In this document: piece by piece, positions 37,365-46,406 of the stretch | How positions within the stretch are numbered: position 1 is the stretch's first letter | Layout of the letters: each line of letters starts with the position of its first letter | Assembly (NCBI GenBank): GCA_002440975.1 | Contig: DJWN01000126.1 | Location: 22,441 to 86,440 of the forward strand | Origin: Bacteroidales bacterium UBA6229 | Lineage (GTDB): Bacteria > Bacteroidota > Bacteroidia > Bacteroidales > F082 | DNA length: 64,000 nt | Direction of reading: 5' to 3' | Program-made: the position numbers and the translations under genes | Notes under the pieces: model-generated | What the model was told of the DNA's origin: nothing | The model's database searches: none | Seen by the model: the letters and a program-made list of their open reading frames with translations, nothing else

Positions 37365-39264
37365 AATAAGCCCTTTCATCACGGCCTTCGATAAAGTTGA
37401 TAAAGGATTTGTTAACGACTTTGTTTCCGCCTGGCGTGGGATAATCCCCCGTGAAATACCAGTCGCCTTTATGATTAGGAATGGCCAGATGCAGGTTTTC
37501 TATTGACTGATAAACCACACTCACCTTTGCCTTGATTTCTTGCGAGGTGATCAGCTTTGCAATTCTTTCCGAAATTTGTCGGGCAGTAAATGGTTTATAA
37601 ATATCTTTCACATAGTTTATGATAACCTCTTTTGGAAAATCTTCCTGTGCCTTACATTTTTTGTAAACTTCGTTTATAATGTGTTCCTGATGTGTTTCTT
37701 TCAGGAGGTGAATTGTGGCCCTGAAAGCTACAAAATCACTCAGTTTGGCCATATCAATACCGTAGCAATCGGGATAGCGGATCTGCGGTGCAGACGATGC
37801 AATAACAATATGTTTTGGGCTAAGCCTGTCTAAAATCCTGATGATACTATTTCTTAAGGTGGTGCCTCTAACGATGGAGTCGTCCAATACCACCAGGGTG
37901 TCTTTATCGGGTCGTACAACACCGTAAGTTACATCATAGATGTGAGTTACAAGATCATTGCGTTGGTTATCCTGGGTGATAAAAGTACGCAATTTCATGT
38001 CTTTTACGGCGATATCTTCTATCCTGAGCTGAGTTGAAAATATTTCATTCAATTGCTCCTGATTGATCGTTTGACCGGCAGCCAGCACTTTGTCTTTCTT
38101 CACCTCAACACAATGCCTGTTAAGCTGCTGCACCATGCCCCTGAAAGCCGCCGAAGCAGTATTGGGGATATATGAAAAAACGGTGTTTTCTATGTCGTGA
38201 TCAATTTCGTTGAGCACAGCAGGCACCAGCAGTTCACCCAGCTTTTTACGCTCTTTATAAATATCGGCATCGGTTCCTCTTGAAAAATAAATTCTTTCGA
38301 AAGAACAGGCTTTTTGGGGTAGTTCATCTTTGCATCTTTCCTCAGTCACACTTCCGTCTTTTTTGATGATCAGCGCATGACCCGGCTTGATTTCCTGAAT
38401 AGAATCGATAGGCACATTGAAAGCTGTTTGTATGGGTGGCCGCTCTGATGTGGCAACCACAATTTCATCATCAGCAAAATAATAGGCCGGGCGAATGCCT
38501 GACGGATCTCTGAACACGAAGGCATCGCCGTGCCCAATCATTCCTGTGATCACATAACCACCATCCCAATACTGTGAGCTCTCGGTTAAAATAGCTTTTA
38601 CATTTAGCTCTTCGGCAATTTTGTGTGAAATAGCTCTTTTAGAAAGACCTGACTGCTTGTACTTTTTGTAAATACGTTCGTTTTCGGCGTCCAGAAAATG
38701 CCCAATTTTCTCCAAAACTGTTACAGTATCAGAGGTTTCAACCGGATATTGTCCCAGATCAATCAATTTCTCGAACAGCTCATCCACATTGGTCATATTG
38801 AAATTGCCAGCAATCACCAGGTTGCGTGTCATCCAGTTGTTGGCTCTTACAAAGGGATGGAGATTCATCACTTCATTGCCCCCAAAGGTCCCGTATCGCA
38901 AGTGCCCCATAAACAGTTCGCCACTGAAATCTACATTCTTTTTGAGCCAGTTTACATCTTTTAATCGTTCGGGCCTGTCGTTCTCGATCAGCTGCAGATC
39001 GTCGTATATTTTATTGAAAATCTCTTTTATAGGTGTGCTGGAATTTGACCGAAGTCTGCTGATGTATTTATTTCCAGGCTCCAGGTCAAGCTTTATTCCG
39101 GCTATACCAGCCCCGTCTTGTCCTCTGTTGTGCTGCTTTTGCATTAAGAGATGCAATTTTTGCAGTCCGTAAAGGGCTGTACCGTATTTAGCAAGATAAT
39201 ATTCGAGGGGTTTGCGTAAACGAATGAGTGCAATGCCGCATTCATGTTTTATTTGGTCGCTCAT
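37363..39264 (-). CDS. Amidophosphoribosyltransferase-like protein (long PurF form)
   Basis: PurF makes phosphoribosylamine from PRPP and glutamine, the first purine step. At 633 residues this is well over the roughly 470-510 of common PurF. The Ntn glutaminase domain is present: Cys9 (HECGIALIRL) could become N-terminal after propeptide cleavage, with MQKQHNRGQDGAGIAG and GHLRYGTFG. The phosphoribosyltransferase domain carries the PRPP loop VVLDDSIVRGTTLRNS. Insertions lie between the two domains and at the C-terminus (ISERIAKLITSQEIKA, then GDYPTPGGNKVVNKSF). It may be the second, diverged PurF paralogue found in Bacteroidota, so I leave the symbol blank. Confidence 0.85.
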   Translation of the reverse strand: MSDQIKHECGIALIRLRKPLEYYLAKYGTALYGLQKLHLLMQKQHNRGQDGAGIAGIKLDLEPGNKYISRLRSNSSTPIKEIFNKIYDDLQLIENDRPERLKDVNWLKKNVDFSGELFMGHLRYGTFGGNEVMNLHPFVRANNWMTRNLVIAGNFNMTNVDELFEKLIDLGQYPVETSDTVTVLEKIGHFLDAENERIYKKYKQSGLSKRAISHKIAEELNVKAILTESSQYWDGGYVITGMIGHGDAFVFRDPSGIRPAYYFADDEIVVATSERPPIQTAFNVPIDSIQEIKPGHALIIKKDGSVTEERCKDELPQKACSFERIYFSRGTDADIYKERKKLGELLVPAVLNEIDHDIENTVFSYIPNTASAAFRGMVQQLNRHCVEVKKDKVLAAGQTINQEQLNEIFSTQLRIEDIAVKDMKLRTFITQDNQRNDLVTHIYDVTYGVVRPDKDTLVVLDDSIVRGTTLRNSIIRILDRLSPKHIVIASSAPQIRYPDCYGIDMAKLSDFVAFRATIHLLKETHQEHIINEVYKKCKAQEDFPKEVIINYVKDIYKPFTARQISERIAKLITSQEIKAKVSVVYQSIENLHLAIPNHKGDWYFTGDYPTPGGNKVVNKSFINFIEGRDERAY

Positions 39265-39306
39265 GAAGCTTTAGCTTAAAAATGATAAATTTGCTCATTT
39301 AAGTGG

Positions 39307-39314
39307 CAAATTTA
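39307..39314 (-). promoter_or_regulatory. -7 promoter box upstream of the PurF-like gene
   Basis: The minus strand reads TAAATTTG, an exact TAnnTTTG match, 43 bases before the start codon in the divergent gap with the GNAT gene. Confidence 0.5.
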
Positions 39315-39444
39315 CAGGTTTTTTTAAAGGGGATTCGAAAGTGTTTTTTTATTGAAACTGATTTGCTGACAATATGTTGAAAATAAACCAAATGACTTTC
39401 AGCTCTTTACAGAGTATAAATGAATAGCAATTTAACTGAATAAT

Positions 39445-39903
39445 ATGAAAATTTCTGTACGGGTTGCCACCATAGATGATGCCGGGCAAATTGCAAGTTT
39501 TCAGGAGCAAATGGCCTGGGAAACGGAGGAGCTAAAACTTGATCCCGGAATAATAGGCGCTGGCATACAAGCTGTTTTTGAAGATAGTTCCAAAGGACGT
39601 TATTTTATTGCCGAAGCAGAGGGTCGTATTGCAGGATCATTGCTGATAACCTACGAATGGAGCGACTGGCGAAATAGTTGGGTGTATTGGATTCAATCGG
39701 TGTATGTTGCTCCAGAGTTTCGCCGGAAGGGAATTTATAGAACTTTGTACGCTCATATTCAGGAGATTGTAAATCAGAAAGATGATGTTGCCGGAATACG
39801 CTTGTATGTGGAGCAGGAAAATTATACCGCCCAGCAAACGTATGCCTCATTGGGTATGGACGGCCAGCATTATCAATTATTTGAATGGATGAAGATGCAC
39901 TAA
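39445..39903 (+). CDS. GNAT-family N-acetyltransferase
   Basis: A 152-residue acetyl-CoA-dependent acyltransferase. The N-terminal strand ISVRVATIDDAGQIASFQ and the acetyl-CoA pyrophosphate loop in VYVAPEFRRKGIYRTLY (RRKGIY in place of the usual Q/RxxGxG/A) are clear, as is the late strand GIRLYVEQENYTAQQTY. The substrate cannot be told. The gene ends 19 bases before the YfcC-type carrier, so the two are probably co-transcribed and may deal with the same amino-acid-like compound. Confidence 0.9.
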   Translation: MKISVRVATIDDAGQIASFQEQMAWETEELKLDPGIIGAGIQAVFEDSSKGRYFIAEAEGRIAGSLLITYEWSDWRNSWVYWIQSVYVAPEFRRKGIYRTLYAHIQEIVNQKDDVAGIRLYVEQENYTAQQTYASLGMDGQHYQLFEWMKMH

Positions 39904-39922
39904 AAACAAAGCTAAGTCAGAT

Positions 39923-41548
39923 ATGGCCAAAACGCGCAAAGTACCTCATACCTATGTAATTGTATTTTTTATCATACTGCTGGCAGCAGTGTTGACCTGG
40001 ATAATCCCGCCCGGGAAATACTTAGAGCAATCGGTCGAAACAGTTCAGGGAACCACCACTAGCCTGAAGTTTTATTATCTGAATCAATTGCCCGACGACT
40101 TACAACAGGATTTTAAATCAAGTCCGCAGACCTGGCAGGTATTTTCGGCTTTGTTTAAGGGTTTCGTAAAGCAAAGTAATATCATCATTTTCATTTTGAT
40201 GATTGGTGGTGCTTTCTGGATCATGAACCAAAGCAAGGCCATTGATGTTGGAATCTACGATTTTTTGAAGTTTACCCGAAGAATAGAACATAACCGGCTT
40301 ATCAAACGCATTGGCGTTGATAATATCATCATCAGCCTGGTAATGTTGTTGTTTAGTGTTTTTGGTGCTGTTTTCGGGATGAGTGAAGAAACCATTGCTT
40401 TTGCCATCATCATCGTGCCATTGGCTATTTCGATGGGTTATGATTCCATTGTGGGGGTGTGTATGGTTTATGTAGGTGCGCATTTGGGTTTTGCGGGTGC
40501 AATCCTGAATCCTTTTACGATAGGGATAGCTCAGGGATTAGCAGATATTCCTTTGTTTTCCGGAATTGAATACCGCATGGTAAGTTGGTTGGCCATCAAT
40601 GCGGTAGGAATCTTTTTTGTGTTGCGGTATGCAAATAAAATCAAACGGAAACCCTTGCTTTCGGCTGTTTACGAAGAGGATGCTTATTGGCGTGCCAGAG
40701 AGCAGGACGAATCGCGAGAGGTGGTTTATTATACCCCGCGAATGGCATGGATAGTTTATGCGCTTATCGTATTGACACTGGGTGTTTTTTCTTTTCATTT
40801 TCCTGAGTCCACCCTGCACATTGGCAATAGTAATATAACGTTTTCAGTAATGCCTGTTAGCGCGGTATTATTTGTGATTCTGGGTTTTCTAAGCCTGAAG
40901 AAATCTGTCCATTACTTTATTTTGCTCTTGCTTACCTATACTATTTTTTATCTGATTGTTGGTGTGATGGGGTATGGCTGGTATGTGATGGAGATTGCCA
41001 CCTTGTTTCTGGCACTTGGTATTGCCAGTGGATTAGCAATCAATAAATCGGCTGATGAACTTGCCAGGCTGTTTCTTGAAGGAGTGAATGATATCATGTC
41101 GGCAGCTGTAATTGTTGGTTTGGCAGGAGGTATTATAGTCATCTTGGAAGATGGTGGCATCATTGATTCGATCTTGTATGGCTTGTCGCAGGCGATGGTA
41201 AATATTGGCAACATTGCTTCAGTAGGAGTGATGTATCTGATTCAAACCATCATCAATATCGTAATCCCGTCCGGATCGGCTAAGGCGGCTATCACCATGC
41301 CGATTATGGCTCCTTTCAGCGATTTGATAGGCATTTCGCGCCAGGCAACAGTTATGGCATTTCAGTTTGGGGATGGCTTCACGAATATGATTACCCCCAC
41401 TTCAGGTATTTTAATCGGTGTGCTGGGTGTGGCACGAATACCTTATCACAAATGGGTGAAATGGGTGTGGCCGATGATCTTAGCCTTAATAGTGCTGGGT
41501 TTTTTATTGCTTATCCCAACTGTAACCCTACCATTGAATGGTTTTTAA
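39923..41548 (+). CDS. YfcC/DcuC-superfamily membrane carrier
   Basis: A 541-residue inner-membrane transporter with about twelve to fourteen hydrophobic helices. Family marks include VPHTYVIVFFIILLAAVLTW and IIPPGKY at the N-terminus, the FGMSEETIAFAIIIVPLAI segment, GAHLGFAGAILNPFTIGIAQ, the late NIVIPSGSAKAAITMPIMAP hairpin and FGDGFTNMITPTSG. This is the C4-dicarboxylate anaerobic carrier superfamily (YfcC branch), whose members carry dicarboxylates or basic amino acids; the substrate here is unknown. It runs convergently into the permease pseudogene with only four bases between them. Confidence 0.88.
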   Translation: MAKTRKVPHTYVIVFFIILLAAVLTWIIPPGKYLEQSVETVQGTTTSLKFYYLNQLPDDLQQDFKSSPQTWQVFSALFKGFVKQSNIIIFILMIGGAFWIMNQSKAIDVGIYDFLKFTRRIEHNRLIKRIGVDNIIISLVMLLFSVFGAVFGMSEETIAFAIIIVPLAISMGYDSIVGVCMVYVGAHLGFAGAILNPFTIGIAQGLADIPLFSGIEYRMVSWLAINAVGIFFVLRYANKIKRKPLLSAVYEEDAYWRAREQDESREVVYYTPRMAWIVYALIVLTLGVFSFHFPESTLHIGNSNITFSVMPVSAVLFVILGFLSLKKSVHYFILLLLTYTIFYLIVGVMGYGWYVMEIATLFLALGIASGLAINKSADELARLFLEGVNDIMSAAVIVGLAGGIIVILEDGGIIDSILYGLSQAMVNIGNIASVGVMYLIQTIINIVIPSGSAKAAITMPIMAPFSDLIGISRQATVMAFQFGDGFTNMITPTSGILIGVLGVARIPYHKWVKWVWPMILALIVLGFLLLIPTVTLPLNGF

Positions 41549-41552
41549 GGAA

Positions 41553-43964
41553 CTATTCTGACCGGAGTGCATGAACAGGACTTTGGTGCAAAGCCAACAG
41601 CGTGCGCCAGCTTATGATAGTGGCTGTGAGGAGAAAACTTACCAATGCTGCCAAAAGAAAATATGATAAGTTGATCGATGTTTGATAGGCAAAGTTGTTG
41701 AGCCAATCGTTTAATAATACCCAACTTAGTGGTCTGGCAACAAGGTTTGCTGCTGCAATTATCAAGATATACTCTTTAAAAAACAAAGCCAACATATGGT
41801 GATGCCCGGCACTCAGGGTGAGACGAATGCTGATCTCGCGTTGGCGTTGACCGATCATAAAAGAGACCAACCCAAAAAGTCCTAAACCTGCAACCAGGAT
41901 TATCAGAAGAGTGAGTGCCAGCGAAAATCGGCTGAGGCGTTCTTCTTCTTTGTATTGTTTGTTTAATTCGTCTGACAGAAAGCTAAATTCGAAAGGGCGG
42001 CCCGGGGCAAACTGATGAAAAATTTGTTCGATAGTATTTATGGCTTGTTGCGTGGCGCCTTCAGCAATTCGAATGGCGACATACCTCAGAAAAAATCCAT
42101 TCACCCTTTCTTCTTCTTTGATGTTAAGTACAAAAGGAGTAGCACCCTGATGGAGTGAGGTGGCATTAAAATCTTTAAAAACTCCAACAACACGTTCTTC
42201 GCCGGCCAGTGATTTAAACTTTTTGTCCAGTGCGTCTTCATTGGAGTCCCAGCCCAGATGCTTTACCATAGCCTCATTTATCAGGATAGCATCCATAGGA
42301 TCTGTCTTGTTTTCGCGGCTATAGTCTCTTCCGGCAACTATTGGAATTTCAAAAGTTCTTAAAAAACATGTTGCACTACCAAGGCCGGATAAAATTGTCA
42401 TTTATCCTCCGGAAAGCCTTCTGGTCTGAATTCGTGAGTGTTATGTGCAATGCCAAATAGGTCATCCAGTGCTGTTACCGACAAGACAAAACTATGTCGC
42501 TACAAATCATGCTTAAAAGCCTCGTATCTTGTAACAATAGGCGTTCTGTTAACCGGGACGAAAATAACGGATGATTTATTAAATCCCAGATCAGCATTTC
42601 GAAGGAAGTGCAATTGATCAAATGCAATCAATGTGCTTATAATCAACCCTATTGAGATGGGAAACTGTGCTGTGACCAATAGTTTACGTGCTTTTCCTGA
42701 ACGTGCTCCACCTGAGAATTGCCCTTTCAGTACTTTGAGTGGTTGAAAGGAAGACAGATAAAGTGCCGGATAAAGCCCCGAAAGTTTTCCGGTTATCAAC
42801 CCAAGTAATACCAGGAATAATGCGAATTCAGGTTCGAGTAATTGCCTTATTGACAGGCTTTTGTCGGCAAGTGAATTAAACCAGTTTAAGCTAAATTCGA
42901 CTAAAAGCAGCGATAATAAGAGAGCCAGCAGACTTATCAGAATGGCTTCGCCAAAAAACTGTTTGACAAGTTGCAGTTTATCTGCTCCCACCACTTTTTT
43001 AATCCCTATTTCGCGTGCACGTCTGGATGAGGTGGCGGTGCTCAGGTTCATAAAATTAATTATTGCGATGAGCAACGGGAAAACAGCAATAGCCGACAGA
43101 ATTACCACATAGGTCATATTGCCGTTTGGTTCTATCTCGTAGTCGAGGCGCGAGTGCAAATGTATTTTGGTGAGGGGTTACAGATAAAGTGTGATGCTTT
43201 CCTTCATCGCATCATAAAAGTATTTTTCAATAAAATTCGGGAAATCGGCTTCCAGGCTTTCCTACCTTACACCTTCATTCAGTTTGATATAAATCCAGCG
43301 GGGGTTCCAAACCCAAGTCTGTGGCAGGCGTCCTCCATAAATGGATCTTACAGAAGCCATGGATGCCATCATATCCCATTGAAAATTGCTGTTCGTTGGG
43401 ACGTCTTCGATCACCCCGCTAACTTTTAGGTCGAAGCGGTTTTCGTAGCGACATAGTTTTGCCCATCGGATTTTCCTGTCCGAAGTATTTGTGGGCTGTG
43501 GTCTTGATTATGACAACCGAGTAAGATTCGTTCAAAGCAATTTTTGGGTCGCCATAAATAAATTGATGATTAAAAATCTGAAAATAAGTTGAATCAGCAA
43601 AAAACAGTCGTTTTTCATTGAAGGTTTTGTCGTCCAGATGCACCAGACTTCGTGGAGCCTGGAAGTTAAATATTCTGACTGCCTGCTCAATCAGCCCCGG
43701 ATATTCCATGATAAGTGTTGGAGCTACCGGAAAAGGAGCACTTGCAGATTCCTCACCAACGCCTTCAAAGTCGTGTTTGCAAACAAGTCGGTATATCCGG
43801 TCAGCATCCTGATGATAGCGGTCATAGCTTAACTCGTCCTGAACGTACATCAGAATGAGGATAAAACTGGCCAGCCCGATGGATAAGCCAATGATGTTGA
43901 TAGCTGCAGTTGCTTTATGTTTCAACACATTTCTAAAAGCAATTTTGATGTAATTGAGCTACAT
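41553..43964 (-). pseudogene. Decayed MacB/FtsX-type ABC permease (fourth of the cluster)
   Basis: The minus strand codes for a whole permease of about 800 residues broken into three frames. From the ATG at 43964 the second codon is TAG (43959-43961), followed by LNYIKIAFRNVLKHKA, the normal start of its paralogues. A one-base shift near 43450 moves into the frame reading YENRFDLKVSG. In-frame stops then lie at 43262-43264 (after LNEGVR), 43178-43180 (before PLTKIHLHSRLDYE), near 42494 (after FKHDL) and near 42415 (after FPEDK). A second shift falls in a run of six T (minus strand) at 42361-42366, before LRTFEIPIVAGRDY. The C-terminal permease unit to 41553 is otherwise intact. Five stops and two shifts make it non-functional. 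Confidence 0.93.
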
Positions 43965-44013
43965 AGCTTCAGCTTTTAATGAATGATTTGGTGTGTTGGT
44001 AGGCGTGGTATGC

Positions 44014-46374
44014 TTATTCGTAATTGACAACATTGATGAGAGATATCCGGTTAACTTGCAAGGCTTGCCATAGAATAGTGAGCCAGGCTAACAGGAGACA
44101 AAAGATCATAGTAACAGGAAACAGCCAAACGGGTAGCGGAATACGGGTACTGAAATTGGCAAGCCATTCCTCCATAAATAACCATACAGGTATGACGGAC
44201 AGTATGTTGGCAATAACCACAAGAAGCGAAAAATTACCTCCGGTATAAAAGAGTAGTTGTAAAGAGGATGCGCCTAAAATCTTTCTGATGCCAAGCTGTT
44301 TAAGTTGCTGGTTGATCATTAAACCAACAAGTCCGAAAAGCCCCATAGTGGCAACCAATAGTCCAATTACGGTAAACCATGCAAGTAAATGACCTAAGCT
44401 GTACTCGTTTTGATAAACATCATTAAGATAGGTATTGAGAGGATTGATAAGAAATGGATCATTGGGCAGGTATACTCGCCAGATGTTATAAAGGCTGTTG
44501 GTAAGATTATCGTTTATTGGTTGTTTGATACGGATTATCAAAAAATTGAAACCATCATAAGGATGCATGGTAATGATTAAAGGCTTTAGTGATTCGTAGA
44601 GTGGATTGAAATGGAAATCTTTTACAACACCAATAATTGGAAGATTCCCATCGCGTTGGATGCGTTTGCCCAGAGGCTGTTCATAATTAAACTGTTTTGT
44701 AAATGTCTCGTTTACCAGGTATGCTTTTCTGTCGTTGGGAAAAGAAGGATCGAAGTTTCTGCCATTAATTATCCTGATGTCTAAGACGTCCAATGCATTT
44801 TCATCAACATCCATAACATTGATCATCACAGGATTTTCCATTCCTTCCGGAATATATCCGTTCATACTTACACCGGCACCTGGCAGATCTGTAAGGGCTC
44901 CGCAATTATTTACCTGAGACAGATTGTTGAATTCCTGTTTAAGCACTTCAACAGCCTGTTGAGCCTTTTTGGAAGGTAAAGCAATCGTGATCACCTCGTC
45001 CGATTCGAATCCCTTATCAAATGAACGTAAATAACTCAATTGCAGGTAAATAATTATACTACAGCTGATCAAAACTGAAGCAACGAGAAATTGTATGAGA
45101 ACGAGACTTTTAGGGAGCAAATACTTTCTTTTAATATTGTCGAAAGCTCCTTTGAGAACTTTAGCAGGTGCAAAAGAGGATAGATAAAATGCAGGATAAG
45201 CCCCGGCTATTAAACCAGTGAAGAGAACAAGCAAAATCAATAAAAGATGAAATCCTGTGGGGGCATCCGACAATTTCAGGTTTTTGCCAATCAAAGCATT
45301 ATAATGGGGTAAAATCAATTCTATTAATAGTAAAGCACCCACAAAAGCAATCAGACTCATCAGAACTGATTCGAAGAGGTGTTGTCTGATCAATGAGTGT
45401 CTTGTTGCACCCAGCACTTTTTTTATGCCTGTTTCTTTTGCCCTTCGCAATGAAGAAGCTGTCGCGATATTGGTGAAATTAAAGCAAGCCATTAGCAGTA
45501 TAAAAAAAGCTACCCAGGTAAAAATTCGCAGATTATGCAGTTCGATTGTAGGACCCGTAACGACTGAGCCCAGATGAATATCGCTTATCGGTTCAAGCAA
45601 CAAGTCAACCGAAAAACCTGTTCCTTCCATATCTTTGTTGATATTTTCATAAAGAAAGTCGGGAAGTTTTTTCTTGAAATCATCAATATTGAAAGAGCCG
45701 TTAACCAGGATAAAGGTTTGGTATTGATTTCCACCATTCCAGCCCATGAATAAAGTTGGGTCATTATAACGAGTTTCAAACGAAAGTAAAACATCAAACT
45801 GAATACTCGAATTTGGCGGTGCCGCTTCTGCCACGCCACTTACGATCCAGTTTTGTTGTCCGTTGAGTTGAATTAACTTTCCTATTGGATTTGTTTGGCC
45901 AAACATTTGTTTTGCTAACGAACTGCTTATTACTGCCTTGTTGATTCCGCTTAATACATCAACCGGATTTCCCTTTTCCAAATGAAAAGAGAAAAGACTA
46001 AAAAATGAAGAATCTGCATACAGTAGTTTATCAGCCTCGAATACTTTGCCATCAAATAGCAAATAGCCTTTTTCGGGTTGTGTGATTCTGCAAAACGTAT
46101 TAATCTCCGGAAAAGTCTCATACAGTGATGGCCCTACTGCCGCAGGTATAACCGGCGATCCAAAATTGTGCTCCTTTTGTTTGTAATTTAAATTGACGCG
46201 GTAGATACTTTCCGCATACTCATGGAAGAGGTTGTAATTGTATTCATTGAAAACATACAACAGAATCAGGGTAGAAACAGCCAGCCCTGTTGCCATACTT
46301 AACAGGTTTATCAAACTGTACTGCCATTGTCTTTTAAGCGTTCGCAATAATATCGTGATGAAATGTCTTGCCAT
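44014..46374 (-). CDS. MacB/FtsX-family ABC transporter permease
   Basis: A 786-residue permease lacking an ATPase domain. It has two tandem units, each a periplasmic MacB core plus an FtsX membrane domain: an N-terminal helix (about 18-40), a periplasmic part, helices around 285-420 (with the coupling-type RRAKETGIKKVLGATRHSLI), a second periplasmic part (about 440-660), and a terminal FtsX block with QLKQLGIRKILGASSLQLL. It ends NRISLINVVNYE, as its paralogues do. It would need the ATPase at 52047-52733. Such systems drive mechanotransmission across the envelope, commonly for drug, peptide or lipoprotein export; no substrate can be assigned. Confidence 0.9.
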   Translation of the reverse strand: MARHFITILLRTLKRQWQYSLINLLSMATGLAVSTLILLYVFNEYNYNLFHEYAESIYRVNLNYKQKEHNFGSPVIPAAVGPSLYETFPEINTFCRITQPEKGYLLFDGKVFEADKLLYADSSFFSLFSFHLEKGNPVDVLSGINKAVISSSLAKQMFGQTNPIGKLIQLNGQQNWIVSGVAEAAPPNSSIQFDVLLSFETRYNDPTLFMGWNGGNQYQTFILVNGSFNIDDFKKKLPDFLYENINKDMEGTGFSVDLLLEPISDIHLGSVVTGPTIELHNLRIFTWVAFFILLMACFNFTNIATASSLRRAKETGIKKVLGATRHSLIRQHLFESVLMSLIAFVGALLLIELILPHYNALIGKNLKLSDAPTGFHLLLILLVLFTGLIAGAYPAFYLSSFAPAKVLKGAFDNIKRKYLLPKSLVLIQFLVASVLISCSIIIYLQLSYLRSFDKGFESDEVITIALPSKKAQQAVEVLKQEFNNLSQVNNCGALTDLPGAGVSMNGYIPEGMENPVMINVMDVDENALDVLDIRIINGRNFDPSFPNDRKAYLVNETFTKQFNYEQPLGKRIQRDGNLPIIGVVKDFHFNPLYESLKPLIITMHPYDGFNFLIIRIKQPINDNLTNSLYNIWRVYLPNDPFLINPLNTYLNDVYQNEYSLGHLLAWFTVIGLLVATMGLFGLVGLMINQQLKQLGIRKILGASSLQLLFYTGGNFSLLVVIANILSVIPVWLFMEEWLANFSTRIPLPVWLFPVTMIFCLLLAWLTILWQALQVNRISLINVVNYE

Positions 46375-46406
46375 GTATTTCAGTATTGAATTCTAATCAT
46401 CGATAA

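Noticed and set aside
43262..43264. Stop-codon recoding as an explanation of the in-frame stops in the permease
   Set aside because: All other genes in the window end at and avoid TAG, TAA and TGA in the usual way, and the same gene also has two frameshifts, so ordinary decay is enough.
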